From Gymnodinialimonas sp. 202GB13-11 (GTDB lineage: Bacteria; Pseudomonadota; Alphaproteobacteria; Rhodobacterales; Rhodobacteraceae): 64,000 nt of DNA. Shown one piece after another: positions 1-8,522 of the stretch. Below the pieces are notes generated by a model, which was given only the letters and a program-made list of their open reading frames with translations, was not told the DNA's origin and did no database searches. The position numbers and the translations under genes are program-made. How positions within the stretch are numbered: position 1 is the first letter of the stretch; every line of letters begins with the position of its first letter. The stretch covers positions 3,088,212-3,152,211 of the forward strand of contig NZ_JBFRBH010000001.1 of assembly GCF_040932485.1 (NCBI RefSeq). Direction: 5' to 3'.

Positions 1-138
1 GGCGTACTGGTTCGCCTTGTCGACGGCCTGCGTGGCGGTGCGGAAATTCCGCGAACGTGCGCCATAATAACCTTTGGCCGCGTCAAGAACCTTCTTGTGG
101 CGGCGATGAGTGACGGTTCCACCTTTGGTACGGGACAT
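1..138 (-). CDS. rplT: 50S ribosomal protein L20 (partial, N-terminal 46 codons)
   Basis: Large-subunit ribosomal protein L20, which binds 23S rRNA early in 50S assembly. Only the first 46 codons lie in the window; the rest runs off the left edge. The N-terminus begins [18 protein letters not shown] and continues with the family block [13 protein letters not shown]. The start is the ATG at 138, with a GGAGAA-type ribosome site just upstream. It follows rpmI by 12 bp on the same strand, the usual rpmI-rplT operon. infC is not beside them here. Confidence 0.96.
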   Translation of the reverse strand, partial: MSRTKGGTVTHRRHKKVLDAAKGYYGARSRNFRTATQAVDKANQYA

Positions 139-150
139 ATCCGGTTCTCC

Positions 151-351
151 TTAGCGGTCGTAGGGCATGTAGGATTTGGCGATCTTGGTGTCGGGAGCAG
201 ACAATTCGCTTGTCCCCCGAGCATTGCGGAGGAACTTGTTCGTCCGCTTGATCATCCCGTGCCGCTTACCGGCCTGACCGGCGAGTACCTTACCGGTGCC
301 CGTCACTTTGAAGCGCTTCTTGGCGCTCGACTTCGTCTTCATCTTCGGCAT
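151..351 (-). CDS. rpmI: 50S ribosomal protein L35
   Basis: Ribosomal protein L35, 66 residues, the normal family length. It starts [20 protein letters not shown] and is very rich in Lys and Arg, with the later block [16 protein letters not shown] typical of L35. The ATG at 351 follows a strong GAGGAGTTGGAA ribosome site. A longer in-frame extension exists to 567 but has no family resemblance, so it is not used. It is the first gene of the rpmI-rplT operon and is transcribed away from the ExoD-family gene at 525. Confidence 0.97.
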   Translation of the reverse strand: MPKMKTKSSAKKRFKVTGTGKVLAGQAGKRHGMIKRTNKFLRNARGTSELSAPDTKIAKSYMPYDR

Positions 352-432
352 TTCCAACTCCTCAAGTCTTACGAGTGGTTCGGGCGCGTCGCGGCATGCC
401 GTTTTAGGCCGGACGCACCGTTCGGAAGCTGC

Positions 433-461
433 CGCATAAAGCCAATCCCGCCGTCTGACAA
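433..461 (-). promoter_or_regulatory. Candidate sigma-70 promoter for rpmI-rplT
   Basis: On the minus strand, a TTGTCA -35 (456-461) and a TATGCG -10 (433-438) are separated by exactly 17 bp. This would start transcription near 425, about 75 nt before rpmI. It is read from sequence alone; the 5' leader shows no clear autoregulatory L20 structure. Confidence 0.45.
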
Positions 462-524
462 GAGGAGTCTGCATAGGCAATGGGTTCTTGATGAAAGCAG
501 TGTGGCCGCATAGGTCGGAGCGCA

Positions 525-1127
525 ATGGAAGAGACGACCACATCTGATGCCGAGGCACCGCCCGCATCCCTACCCGAGATCATTGACCGGGTCCTTCAGG
601 CCGCTGAGGCCGAAACCACAGACATCCGTGCGATCCTGCATTCCTTCGGTCGAGCCAGTTTCACTCCGGTATTGCTTCTGCCCGCCATCGCCGTGGCCAC
701 GCCGCTCAGCGGTATACCCCTGTTCTCGTCCCTGATGGGGATCTTCATCGCAATCGTATCCGCGCAGATGCTTGCCCGCAGACGACACCTCTGGCTGCCG
801 AATTTCATCCTGTCGCGTCGGATCAGCGGGGAAAAGCTACGCGCTGCCTTCAACTGCATTCGCCCAACCGCCGTCTGGATTGATGCCCGCACCGCCAAGC
901 GCCTCCGCCTATTGTCGCGTAGGCCGTTGATTTTCATCCCGCAGCTGATCTGCCTGCTGTCAGGGCTGCTGATGCCGTTCCTGGAATTTGTGCCATTCTC
1001 TTCTTCTGTCGCAGGCCTCGGCGTGGCGATCCTCGCCCTTGGCATGTTGGCCCGGGACGGCGTGGTTATTCTGCTGGGGTTGCTGCCATACGCGGGCGTG
1101 GCCTGGCTGATCCTGCGCGTCATCTGA
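525..1127 (+). CDS. ExoD-family integral membrane protein
   Basis: A 200-residue membrane protein of the ExoD family, named after a Rhizobium exopolysaccharide synthesis gene whose biochemical role is unknown. An N-terminal soluble stretch of about 40 residues is followed by hydrophobic segments near 47-65, 68-83, 133-155 and 160-198. The block [20 protein letters not shown] around residues 79-98 matches the family core. The ATG at 525 has a GGAG site about 5 nt upstream. It is monocistronic, divergent from rpmI and convergent with the gene ending at 1181. Function here is by family only. Confidence 0.8.
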   Translation: MEETTTSDAEAPPASLPEIIDRVLQAAEAETTDIRAILHSFGRASFTPVLLLPAIAVATPLSGIPLFSSLMGIFIAIVSAQMLARRRHLWLPNFILSRRISGEKLRAAFNCIRPTAVWIDARTAKRLRLLSRRPLIFIPQLICLLSGLLMPFLEFVPFSSSVAGLGVAILALGMLARDGVVILLGLLPYAGVAWLILRVI

Positions 1128-1180
1128 AGCGTAAGATGACTCTCTGCGCCCAATAAGGCTCCTGAGATCGAGCAGCCGTT

Positions 1181-1411
1181 CTAATTTACCACACGTGCAG
1201 CGACCGAGATGAAAGCGTTGGGCACATCCAGCGGCGTAAGCCCATCGGTCATCTCAAAATGCAGGTAGGCGAAAAGACCAATCGCAATGCTGAACGAGAT
1301 CATGGACAGCCAAGGCCAGCGTTTGACTGTCCAGGCCCCGATGATGGACGAGAAGGAGAAGACCGCCACAATCGTGGCGATCACCAGAAGAATATCTGGC
1401 GTGACCTCCAA
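1181..1411 (-). CDS. Small membrane protein downstream of pyk
   Basis: A 76-residue protein with two hydrophobic segments (about residues 6-28 and 34-52) and a short polar C-terminus. I do not recognise a named family. It starts 2 bp after the pyk stop codon on the same strand, so it is almost certainly translated from the pyk message. Its size, hydrophobicity and tight coupling support a real gene; function is unknown. Confidence 0.7.
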   Translation of the reverse strand: MEVTPDILLVIATIVAVFSFSSIIGAWTVKRWPWLSMISFSIAIGLFAYLHFEMTDGLTPLDVPNAFISVAARVVN

Positions 1412-1413
1412 AC

Positions 1414-2862
1414 CTATTCCAGCTCGGACGCGTAGATCAGGCGCTCATCACATGGGGCAATCCGCAGAATGTTGGTCGAGCCGGATTGGCCAAACGGCAC
1501 ACCTGCGGTCACAACGATCAGGTCCGACTGATCCGCCAGCTTTTCTTCAGTTGCTGCACGCACGGCGTTGATCACTGCTTCTTTGAAACGGCCGACGGTA
1601 CCGACTTTGACGCAATGGCAGCCCCAGGTCAGGCACATACGGCGCGCGGTCGCCTGGCGGCTGGTGAGCGCAAGAATAGGGACGTTAGGACGCTCACGCG
1701 CGGTCAGCGCGGCGGTGGAGCCACTTTCCGAGAAACAGCAGATCAGCTTGATGTTCGTCGTCTCGGCGATTTCCCGTGCGGCGGAGACGATCGCGTCGGC
1801 CACGGTGTCCTTGTCGCCGCCACGGGACGCTTCGATGATATTGCGGTAGGTCGGGTCGTTTTCGACCTCCTTGGCCACGTTATTCATCGTGGTCACTGCC
1901 TCAATCGGGTAGTCACCTGCTGCCGATTCCGCACTCAGCATCACGGCGTCTGCACCTTCGTAGATCGCGGCCGCGACGTCCGACACCTCAGCGCGCGTTG
2001 GCATGGGCGACTCGATCATCGATTCCAGCATCTGAGTGGCCACGATTACGGGCTTGGCGGCATTCCTGCATTTGCGCACAAGGCGCTTCTGGATCGGCGG
2101 CACGGCCTGCACCGGGCATTCAACGCCCAGATCGCCGCGCGCAACCATGATCCCATCAGAGGCCTCAAGGATCGCTTCGAAATTCTTCACGGCTGCGGGC
2201 TTTTCGATCTTCGACAGGATCGCGGCGCGGCCTTTGGCCAATGCGCGGGCTTCCTCAACATCATCGGGGCGTTGCACAAAGGACAGCGCCAGCCAGTCCA
2301 CCCCAAGCTCGCATACGAATTCCAGATCCTTGCGATCTTTCTCGGACAACGCTGCCAGGGGCAGAACCACGTCCGGCACGTTCACGCCCTTTCGGTTGGA
2401 GATGCGACCACCGGCCAGTACCTCGCAATTGGCATAATCAGTGCCACACTCCAGAACCTTCACCCGGATCTTGCCGTCATTCACCAGAAGTGTTGCGCCG
2501 GGCTCCAATGCATCGAAGATTTCCTTGTGGGGAAGCTGGACGCGGGTCTCATCGCCCGGGGTGTCATCAAGATCGAACCGGAACGATCCGCCGTCTTCCA
2601 GATCATGGCCTTCGTCATTGGCGAACACGCCGCAGCGCAGTTTCGGGCCTTGAAGGTCGGCGAGGATGGCGATGGGACGGCCCAGATCGACCTCAATCTG
2701 GCGAATGATGGCGTGGCGCGCTGCAATTTCTTCGTGATCGCCATGGGACATGTTCAGGCGGAACACATCGGCGCCCGCCTCGTTCAGGGCGCGGATCATC
2801 TCATAGTCGTTGGACGCGGGTCCAAGTGTGGCGACGATTTTGACGTTGCGGTCGCGTTTCAT
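1414..2862 (-). CDS. pyk: Pyruvate kinase
   Basis: Converts phosphoenolpyruvate and ADP to pyruvate and ATP, the last step of glycolysis. The 482-residue length is normal. The N-terminus has KIVATLGPAS, then RLNMSHGD, ILADLQGPKLR, the active-site block ILSKIEKP (catalytic Lys), the metal and phosphate region MVARGDLGVE, VATQMLESM and PTRAEVSDVA, all in the expected order. The ATG at 2862 follows a GGGGGA ribosome site. It heads a two-gene unit with the small membrane protein ending at 1181. Confidence 0.97.
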   Translation of the reverse strand: MKRDRNVKIVATLGPASNDYEMIRALNEAGADVFRLNMSHGDHEEIAARHAIIRQIEVDLGRPIAILADLQGPKLRCGVFANDEGHDLEDGGSFRFDLDDTPGDETRVQLPHKEIFDALEPGATLLVNDGKIRVKVLECGTDYANCEVLAGGRISNRKGVNVPDVVLPLAALSEKDRKDLEFVCELGVDWLALSFVQRPDDVEEARALAKGRAAILSKIEKPAAVKNFEAILEASDGIMVARGDLGVECPVQAVPPIQKRLVRKCRNAAKPVIVATQMLESMIESPMPTRAEVSDVAAAIYEGADAVMLSAESAAGDYPIEAVTTMNNVAKEVENDPTYRNIIEASRGGDKDTVADAIVSAAREIAETTNIKLICCFSESGSTAALTARERPNVPILALTSRQATARRMCLTWGCHCVKVGTVGRFKEAVINAVRAATEEKLADQSDLIVVTAGVPFGQSGSTNILRIAPCDERLIYASELE

Positions 2863-3036
2863 GGATTTTTATCCCCCAGGTCCCGTGCATCCGCCTGAAA
2901 ACAGGCATGTTGGCGCTATCATTCAACAGTCGCGCCTCTATTGACGCAAATCATCGCGCGGAACAACCGCTGACCGGCTGGTCTTTGACGATGCGGCGAT
3001 TTACGCAGGCGTGAAGCATTCCATTGCGACAGAGGC

Positions 3037-3786
3037 ATGACAAGCAAGATGGGCGAGGCCTTTACTTTGACCGGCGCAGACCGGACTGGGCGGTGGGTGG
3101 TGACCTGCGACCATGCCAGCAATGCCGTGCCATCTGAAGTCGCCAATGGCGATCTGGGGCTACCGCGGACTGACATGGAGCGCCACATTGCTTATGATGT
3201 TGGGGCGATGGGCGTGGCGCTGGCTTTGGGGGAGGCCCTTTCCGCACCCGTTGTCGCCTCCACCTTCTCTCGACTAGTTATTGATCCGAACCGGGGGGAG
3301 GATGATCCGACCCTTTTGATGCAGGTCTACGACGGCTCGATCATCCCTGCCAATCGCGGTGCAACGCCTGATGAAATCGAACGGCGGTTAGAGCTTTTCC
3401 ACCGCCCCTATCACCGTACGGTCGCCGAGGTGCTGGACGCCCGTGAGGATCCGCTGATCATCTCCATCCACAGCTTCACCCCACAATTCGTGGGGCGCCC
3501 GCCGCGCCCTTGGCATGTGGGTGTCCTTTATGCCGAAGACCGAAGGCTCGCCGTTCCGCTGATCGACCGGCTGATTGTGGAGGGCGATTTGTGTGTCGGG
3601 GACAATCAACCCTATTCTGGGCACCTACCAGGCGACGCGATGGATCGGCACGGGGTGCAAGCGGGGCGGAAGCATGTGCTGATCGAGGTCCGCAATGATC
3701 TGATCGAGACACCTGGGCAACAGGATGTATGGGGCAAGCGGCTGGCACGGGTGCTTGAAGACACGCTGGCGCACGCCGATCTATGA
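3037..3786 (+). CDS. N-formylglutamate amidohydrolase family protein
   Basis: 249 residues, the length of the N-formylglutamate amidohydrolase family, which hydrolyses N-formyl-glutamate or related N-acyl amino acids. The family block VVTCDHASNAVP lies near residue 22, followed by DPNRGEDDPTLL and HSFTP. No other histidine-degradation gene is nearby, so the hutG role is not certain. It is followed after 21 bp by the DUF1244 gene on the same strand, probably one transcript. Confidence 0.88.
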   Translation: MTSKMGEAFTLTGADRTGRWVVTCDHASNAVPSEVANGDLGLPRTDMERHIAYDVGAMGVALALGEALSAPVVASTFSRLVIDPNRGEDDPTLLMQVYDGSIIPANRGATPDEIERRLELFHRPYHRTVAEVLDAREDPLIISIHSFTPQFVGRPPRPWHVGVLYAEDRRLAVPLIDRLIVEGDLCVGDNQPYSGHLPGDAMDRHGVQAGRKHVLIEVRNDLIETPGQQDVWGKRLARVLEDTLAHADL

Positions 3787-3807
3787 TTTGAACAGGAGGA
3801 GGTCTTT

Positions 3808-4104
3808 ATGTCTGAGCCGACCCAAACCGAATTGGAAGCCGCCGCGTTCCGGCGCCTTCTGAAGCATCTGGATGAGCGCAAAGATGTCCAAAATATAGAC
3901 ATGATGAACCTGGCCGGGTTCTGCCGGAATTGTCTGAGCCGTTGGTATGCCGAAGAGGCCGCCGCGCGGGGTGTGGAGATGGACAAGGAAGCTGCGCGGG
4001 AGGTGGTTTACGGAATGCCCTACGCGGAGTGGAAGGCGAAGTATCAGACCGAGGCGAGCGCGGATCAAAAGGCTGCGTTTGAGGCATCGAAGCCGGATCA
4101 CTGA
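3808..4104 (+). CDS. DUF1244 family protein
   Basis: A 98-residue cytoplasmic protein of the DUF1244 family, recognised by the conserved block MMNLAGFCRNCLSRWY near residues 31-46 and the later YGMPYAEWKAKYQ. The two cysteines three residues apart are conserved in the family. No biochemical function is established. A strong AGGAGGAGG ribosome site precedes the ATG at 3808. It is paired with the amidohydrolase gene upstream. Confidence 0.85.
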   Translation: MSEPTQTELEAAAFRRLLKHLDERKDVQNIDMMNLAGFCRNCLSRWYAEEAAARGVEMDKEAAREVVYGMPYAEWKAKYQTEASADQKAAFEASKPDH

Positions 4105-4240
4105 TCGCAGCTCCTCCTCGAGCCTTGCGGCTCTCCTCGCAGCTGAGAGTTGATTTGCTCACGCGTGAGCAGGGGGTCCATATCGTTGATTTTGCGGCAG
4201 TTTCTGCAAACTGTTTACGTTTCACTAACCGTGAATAAAT
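4105..4240. other. Structured intergenic stretch after DUF1244
   Basis: Non-coding gap between convergent genes. It starts with a CU-rich fold in which GAGCC pairs with GGCTC at about 4124-4137, flanked by CTCCTC-type runs. It also contains a perfect 14-bp palindrome, GCTCACGCGTGAGC, at 4157-4170. The rest is AT-richer and shows nothing further. It probably includes the 3' end of the DUF1244 transcript. Confidence 0.4.
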
Positions 4241-4301
4241 GGGGGCGCTACCCCCGTCGCCAAAGGCTCCTCCCCCGGGATATTTTAAGCACATGGAAGA
4301 C
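4241..4301 (+). repeat. Extragenic element, copy A
   Basis: A GGGGG/CCCCC stem-loop (4241-4255) is followed by CTCCCCCGGGATATTTT and then AAGCACATGGAAGA. The same order of parts (G/C stem, C-run, T-rich step, AAG..ATGGA tail) recurs at 56854-56899 and, reversed, at 63709-63755. All three sit between convergent genes. It probably acts as a transcription end for one or both neighbours. Confidence 0.6.
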
Positions 4302-4314
4302 GGGGGTTGCGCGC

Positions 4315-5094
4315 TCAGGCGGCGGCTTTTGCCTTGGCCTCGGTGCGGAAGAAGGCAGGCTTGCCCGGCGCGCTGAGATCGGGGGCATGTTCATAGCCGC
4401 CGGTGTCGAATTCGAGGATCTGGTCTGCTGACGTCAGGCGGCGTTCGACGATAAAGCGGGCCATGGCACCGCGGGCCTTCTTGGCGAAGAAGCTGACGAT
4501 CTTGGGGCCGTTTGGTTTGTCTTCGAAGAACTGCGGGGTGATGATGTCGAGATTCAGGGCCACTTGATCCACGGCGCTGAAATATTCGACCGAGGCGCAG
4601 TTCACGAGCGTATCTGTACCTGTGGCCTGCGCCTGTTCATTCAGCGCCTCTGCGATGCGCGGGCCCCAATAGGCATAGAGATTGGCCCCTTTGCGGGTCT
4701 TCAGGCGGCTGCCCATTTCAAGGCGATAGGGACGGATCGCGTCGAGCGGGCGCAGCAGGCCGTATAGGCCTGACAGAATCCGCAGGTGGTCTTGCGCGTA
4801 GGCCATGGTGTCGGGCTCAAAGCTTTGCGCCTCCAGCCCCGTATAAGTGTCACCGGCAAAGGCCAAAGCGGCGGGGCGTTCGCCTTCGGGCGCGTCCTCA
4901 AAGGCCTTGAAGCGGTCCGCGTTCAGCTTGGCGAGATCCGGGCTGATATCCATCAGCTTGGACAGGTCTTTCTGGCTGAGCCGTTTGGCCACGCGCGCCA
5001 GTTTCACCGCGTCATTGGCGAAATCGGGCGCCGTCATATTTATGGAGCGTTCCGCCCAATCGAGGCGTTTGGCGGGTGAGATCACGGTCAGCAT
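4315..5094 (-). CDS. yaaA: Peroxide stress protein YaaA (DUF328)
   Basis: A 259-residue member of the YaaA/DUF328 family. In E. coli the protein lowers free iron during peroxide stress, and a family structure shows DNA-binding features. It begins MLTVISPAKRLDWAER and contains LSGLYGLLRPLDAIRPYRLEM, both hallmark blocks. An AAGGAGGA ribosome site sits 7 nt before the ATG at 5094. It follows recQ by 42 bp on the same strand, so the two may share a transcript. Confidence 0.93.
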   Translation of the reverse strand: MLTVISPAKRLDWAERSINMTAPDFANDAVKLARVAKRLSQKDLSKLMDISPDLAKLNADRFKAFEDAPEGERPAALAFAGDTYTGLEAQSFEPDTMAYAQDHLRILSGLYGLLRPLDAIRPYRLEMGSRLKTRKGANLYAYWGPRIAEALNEQAQATGTDTLVNCASVEYFSAVDQVALNLDIITPQFFEDKPNGPKIVSFFAKKARGAMARFIVERRLTSADQILEFDTGGYEHAPDLSAPGKPAFFRTEAKAKAAA

Positions 5095-5136
5095 GGGCGG
5101 TCCTCCTTTCGGTTGGATGTAAGCGGCAGTGTGGGC

Positions 5137-7197
5137 TTATCCAGCCTCGCGCAGAACTTCGAGGAAGACTTCGCCGAAACGGTCCACCTTCTGGTCGTTC
5201 ATGCCATTGATCCGCGCCATGGCATCGAGGCTGTCGGGTTTTCGTTCGGCGATCTTGCGCAGGGTAGTGTGGGGGATCGACAGGTATTTGCCGGTACCAT
5301 CATCGCCGCGCATCAGTTCCTGACTGGCTTCCATCAGGCGGTCGAAAACATCGCCCGCGTCTCGACCTGCCAGCGCGCGGCGGGCGGGGTGGATCGGTTC
5401 GGGCGCATCGCCGGTGATGACCTGCAGAAAGGCGTCACCGTAGCGGTCGAGCTTGGTCGCGCCGACGCCGGAGATCCGCGCCATGGCGTCGAGGGTCGTG
5501 GGGCGGGTTTCGGCCATTTCGATCAGGGTCTTGTCAGTGAAGATGACGTAAGCCGGCACGCGGGCGTCTTCCGCCAACGCACGGCGCTTGGCCTTGAGGG
5601 CAGACATCAGCGGGGCGTCTTCTTCGCTGACCAGCATCTTCACGGCAGGGCGGCGGGGGGCCTTGGTGATCGTGTCTTTGCGGAGCGTGATGGAGGCCTC
5701 GCCGCGCAGGATCGGGCGGGCGGCCTCGGTCATGCGGAACGCGCCGTGGCGGGCAGGATCGGGGCGGACGAGGTCGCGACCCATCATCTGGCGGAAGACG
5801 GCCTGCCACTGGCGTTTGTCGAATTCGGTGCCGACACCGAAGACGCTGAGCCTGTCATGGCCGCGCTGGCGAATCTTGTCGTTGTCCGCGCCAAGCAGCA
5901 CGTCGATCAGATGGCCCGCGCCGAAGTATTCGCCGGTGCGCAGCATCGCGGACAGCGCCTTTTGCACGGCGACGGAGGCATCGAACAGCTCAGGCGGTTT
6001 TTCGCAAAGGTCGCAATTTCCGCAGCCCTCAGCCTCCTCCCCGAAATAGCCAAGCAGCACCTGACGGCGGCAGCCTTGCGCCTCGGCCAGACCGAGCAGC
6101 GCATTCAGGCGGGCATGGTCTGCGTCTTTGCGTTCGGGGGGCGCGAGGCCTTCGTCGATCTGCTGGCGGCGGAAGCGGATATCGTCGGAGCCGTAGAGCG
6201 TGAGCGTATCGGCCGGCGCGCCATCCCGGCCGCCGCGACCGATTTCCTGGTAGTAGCTTTCGATCGACTTGGGCAGGTCGGCATGGGCAACCCAGCGGAT
6301 GTCGGGTTTGTCGACGCCCATCCCGAAGGCCACTGTGGCGCAGACGATCAGGCCGTCTTCCGCGTTGAAGCGGTGTTCCACCACGCGGCGGTCATCAACG
6401 TCCATCCCGGCGTGGTAGTGGCAGGCGTTGTGGCCAGCTTCCCGAAGGCCCTGCGCCAAGGTTTCGGTCTTGGCGCGGGTACCGCAGTAGACGATGCCGG
6501 ACTGGCCCTTGCGGGCGGCGGCGAAGCTGAGGATTTGTTGGCGGGGCTGGTTCTTGACCTCGAACGCGAGGCTCAGGTTGGGGCGGTCGAAGCCGCGCAG
6601 GAAAATGTCAGGCTCTTGATCGTCGAAGAGGCGGTGGCAGATTTCCGTGCGCGTTTCCGCGTCGGCGGTCGCGGTGAAGGCGGCGATGGGGACGTTCAGC
6701 GCGCGGCGGAGCGCGCCGATGCGCAGGTAGTCGGGGCGGAAATCGTGGCCCCATTGGCTGACGCAATGGGCTTCATCGACGGCGATCAAGGAGACGCCTG
6801 CGCGGCTGAGCATCCGCTCGGTGCCGCCGGAGGCGAGGCGCTCGGGGGCAATGTAGAGGAGTTTGAGACTGCCCTGTTCGAGCGCGTTCCAGACGGCATC
6901 GGTTTCCTCGGGCCTGTTGCCGGAGGTGAGCGCGCCAGCCTCGACCCCCGCTTCACGCAGGCCGCGGACCTGGTCGCGCATGAGGGCGATGAGGGGCGAG
7001 ATGACGACAGTGACGCCGTCGCGCATGAGCGCGGGCAGCTGGAAGCAGAGCGATTTGCCGCCACCGGTGGGCATGATGGCAAGCACGTTTTTGCCTGAGG
7101 CCACAGCCTCCACAATCTCGGCCTGTCCGGGCCGAAAGGCATCGAAGCCGAAGGTCGACTTCAGGATGGCAGAGGCGTCTGGATGCGCGACCAGCAT
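5137..7197 (-). CDS. recQ: ATP-dependent DNA helicase RecQ
   Basis: 3'-5' DNA helicase acting in recombination and replication repair. Of 686 residues, the N-terminal helicase core has Walker A MPTGGGKS (Lys48) and the DEAH box AVDEAHCVSQWGHDFR. A zinc-binding RQC segment with CGNCDLCEKP follows. The C-terminus carries two HRDC-like repeats (around ARVPAYVIFTDKTL and around GDDGTGKYLSIPHTTL), a double-HRDC layout that makes it longer than E. coli RecQ. No clear ribosome site precedes the ATG at 7197. The 107 bp upstream, before the HAD gene, holds no other gene. Confidence 0.96.
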   Translation of the reverse strand: MLVAHPDASAILKSTFGFDAFRPGQAEIVEAVASGKNVLAIMPTGGGKSLCFQLPALMRDGVTVVISPLIALMRDQVRGLREAGVEAGALTSGNRPEETDAVWNALEQGSLKLLYIAPERLASGGTERMLSRAGVSLIAVDEAHCVSQWGHDFRPDYLRIGALRRALNVPIAAFTATADAETRTEICHRLFDDQEPDIFLRGFDRPNLSLAFEVKNQPRQQILSFAAARKGQSGIVYCGTRAKTETLAQGLREAGHNACHYHAGMDVDDRRVVEHRFNAEDGLIVCATVAFGMGVDKPDIRWVAHADLPKSIESYYQEIGRGGRDGAPADTLTLYGSDDIRFRRQQIDEGLAPPERKDADHARLNALLGLAEAQGCRRQVLLGYFGEEAEGCGNCDLCEKPPELFDASVAVQKALSAMLRTGEYFGAGHLIDVLLGADNDKIRQRGHDRLSVFGVGTEFDKRQWQAVFRQMMGRDLVRPDPARHGAFRMTEAARPILRGEASITLRKDTITKAPRRPAVKMLVSEEDAPLMSALKAKRRALAEDARVPAYVIFTDKTLIEMAETRPTTLDAMARISGVGATKLDRYGDAFLQVITGDAPEPIHPARRALAGRDAGDVFDRLMEASQELMRGDDGTGKYLSIPHTTLRKIAERKPDSLDAMARINGMNDQKVDRFGEVFLEVLREAG

Positions 7198-7304
7198 GGG
7201 TGGAGGGCAGCCTGCTTAGAGTTTGTTTCGAATGCTCGTTATTCTGGTGAACGTCCCATATTGAGATTCGGTAAACAAGACCAACAAGATGCGGTTTCTG
7301 TGGA

Positions 7305-7958
7305 TTATTTCAGGTGCAGGAGGGCGGGAAGGTCGGCCATGTCGCGGAAGACATGCGCGCCCTGTTCGGCCAGTTTGCCGCCGCCCTCGGGTGCGTAGCC
7401 GAAGCACGGCATGCCGGCGCGTTTTGCGGCCAATGCGCCGGAGGGGCTGTCTTCGATCACCACGGCGCGGTCTGGGGTAACGCCCATTTCGCGGGCGGCG
7501 ATCAGAAAGAGGTCTGGGTCGGGCTTGGCAACGCCAAGCTCATGGGCCGAGAAGCGTTTGCCGTCGAAGCGCGGCGCGAGGCCGGTGCCGCCAAGGGTGA
7601 TGTCCATCTTGGCCTGCGAGCCGTTGGTGGCGACGCAGAAGGGGATGGCGTTGCCGTCGAGCGCATCGAGGACATTTGTAATGCCGGGGATCAGGTCAAC
7701 GCCTTGGCGGAGGCGGGCATAGCCTTCCTCGTAAATCTCGTCGATCCACTGGTTGTCGGTGCCGGGGTAGGACGCGCCGAGATCGCGCGCCTTTTGGACG
7801 ACGCTGGTCATGGAACTGCCGATGAAGGTCGCCATGACGTCGGGCAGGGTCATCGACAGGCCGTAGCGGGCGAGGTTGGCGGCGAGGACTTCGTTGAAGG
7901 GCGGCTCGCTATCCACAAGCACGCCGTCGCAGTCGAAGATGACGAGGTCAGGGGTCAT
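7305..7958 (-). CDS. HAD-superfamily phosphatase
   Basis: A 217-residue haloacid-dehalogenase phosphatase of the phosphoglycolate phosphatase/beta-phosphoglucomutase type. Motif I is FDCDGVLVD with nucleophile Asp9 and Asp11; motif II is VATNGS; motif III/IV includes KPDPDLF and VIEDSPSG. Substrate cannot be told from sequence. The start is set at 7958 because its ATG overlaps the rsmD stop as ATGA, implying translational coupling; a longer frame to 8054 would overlap rsmD heavily. Confidence 0.9.
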   Translation of the reverse strand: MTPDLVIFDCDGVLVDSEPPFNEVLAANLARYGLSMTLPDVMATFIGSSMTSVVQKARDLGASYPGTDNQWIDEIYEEGYARLRQGVDLIPGITNVLDALDGNAIPFCVATNGSQAKMDITLGGTGLAPRFDGKRFSAHELGVAKPDPDLFLIAAREMGVTPDRAVVIEDSPSGALAAKRAGMPCFGYAPEGGGKLAEQGAHVFRDMADLPALLHLK

Positions 7959-8512
7959 GGGAACCTCAGAAGTGTGATGGTGGTGTTGCCGTAGGTGCGT
8001 TGGTCGAGCGTCTCGAATGGGGCGGGGATAATGGGGGCGGCTTCCTCCTCCCACACGATTGTTGCGCCGCGGGCGAGCCAGCCTTCGGAGGTGAGGATCG
8101 GCAGGACCTCTTCGCCGAGGCCCTGGCCGTAGGGCGGGTCCAGAAAGACGAGGTCGCAGGGGCGCTGCGCGGGGCCGATCTGGCGGGCGTCTTTGCGGAA
8201 CACCTTGGTGATGCCTTGGGCGGCACAGGCGGCGATGTTTTCGCGCAGGAGCGCGCGGGCGGCGGTGCCGTTGTCGACGAAGGTGGCATGGGTGGCACCA
8301 CGGCTGAGCGCCTCTAGGCCAAGTGCGCCAGTTCCTGCGAAGAGGTCGAGCACACGAGTGCCTGTCACCAGATCGCCGTTGCGCCCATTGGTCAGAAGGT
8401 TAAACAGGCTTTCGCGGACGCGGTCGGTGGTCGGGCGCAGATGCGCCGCCGCATCGCCTGCACCGACATCGGCCAGTTTCTTGCCGCGCAGGCGGCCTCC
8501 GACAATTCTCAA
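7955..8512 (-). CDS. rsmD: 16S rRNA (guanine(966)-N2)-methyltransferase
   Basis: SAM-dependent methylation of G966 in 16S rRNA. The 185-residue length fits. It begins MRIVGGRLRGKKL, has the conserved RPTTDRVRESLFN, the SAM motif VLDLFAGTGALGLEALSRG and the catalytic motif DPPY in LVFLDPPYGQGL. It lies in a minus-strand group: FAD reductase (10 bp upstream), rsmD, HAD phosphatase (4-bp overlap). Confidence 0.95.
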   Translation of the reverse strand: MRIVGGRLRGKKLADVGAGDAAAHLRPTTDRVRESLFNLLTNGRNGDLVTGTRVLDLFAGTGALGLEALSRGATHATFVDNGTAARALLRENIAACAAQGITKVFRKDARQIGPAQRPCDLVFLDPPYGQGLGEEVLPILTSEGWLARGATIVWEEEAAPIIPAPFETLDQRTYGNTTITLLRFP

Positions 8513-8522
8513 TGATCTGGCC

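Noticed and set aside
1486-2898. Plus-strand open frame of 470 codons opposite pyk
   Set aside because: Antisense to pyruvate kinase, His/Arg/Gly-rich, no recognisable domain.
5113-7098. Long plus-strand open frame (661 codons) opposite recQ
   Set aside because: It is fully antisense to recQ, whose motifs are clear. The composition (Ala/Gly/Val/Asp-rich without motifs) is that of a GC-rich shadow frame.
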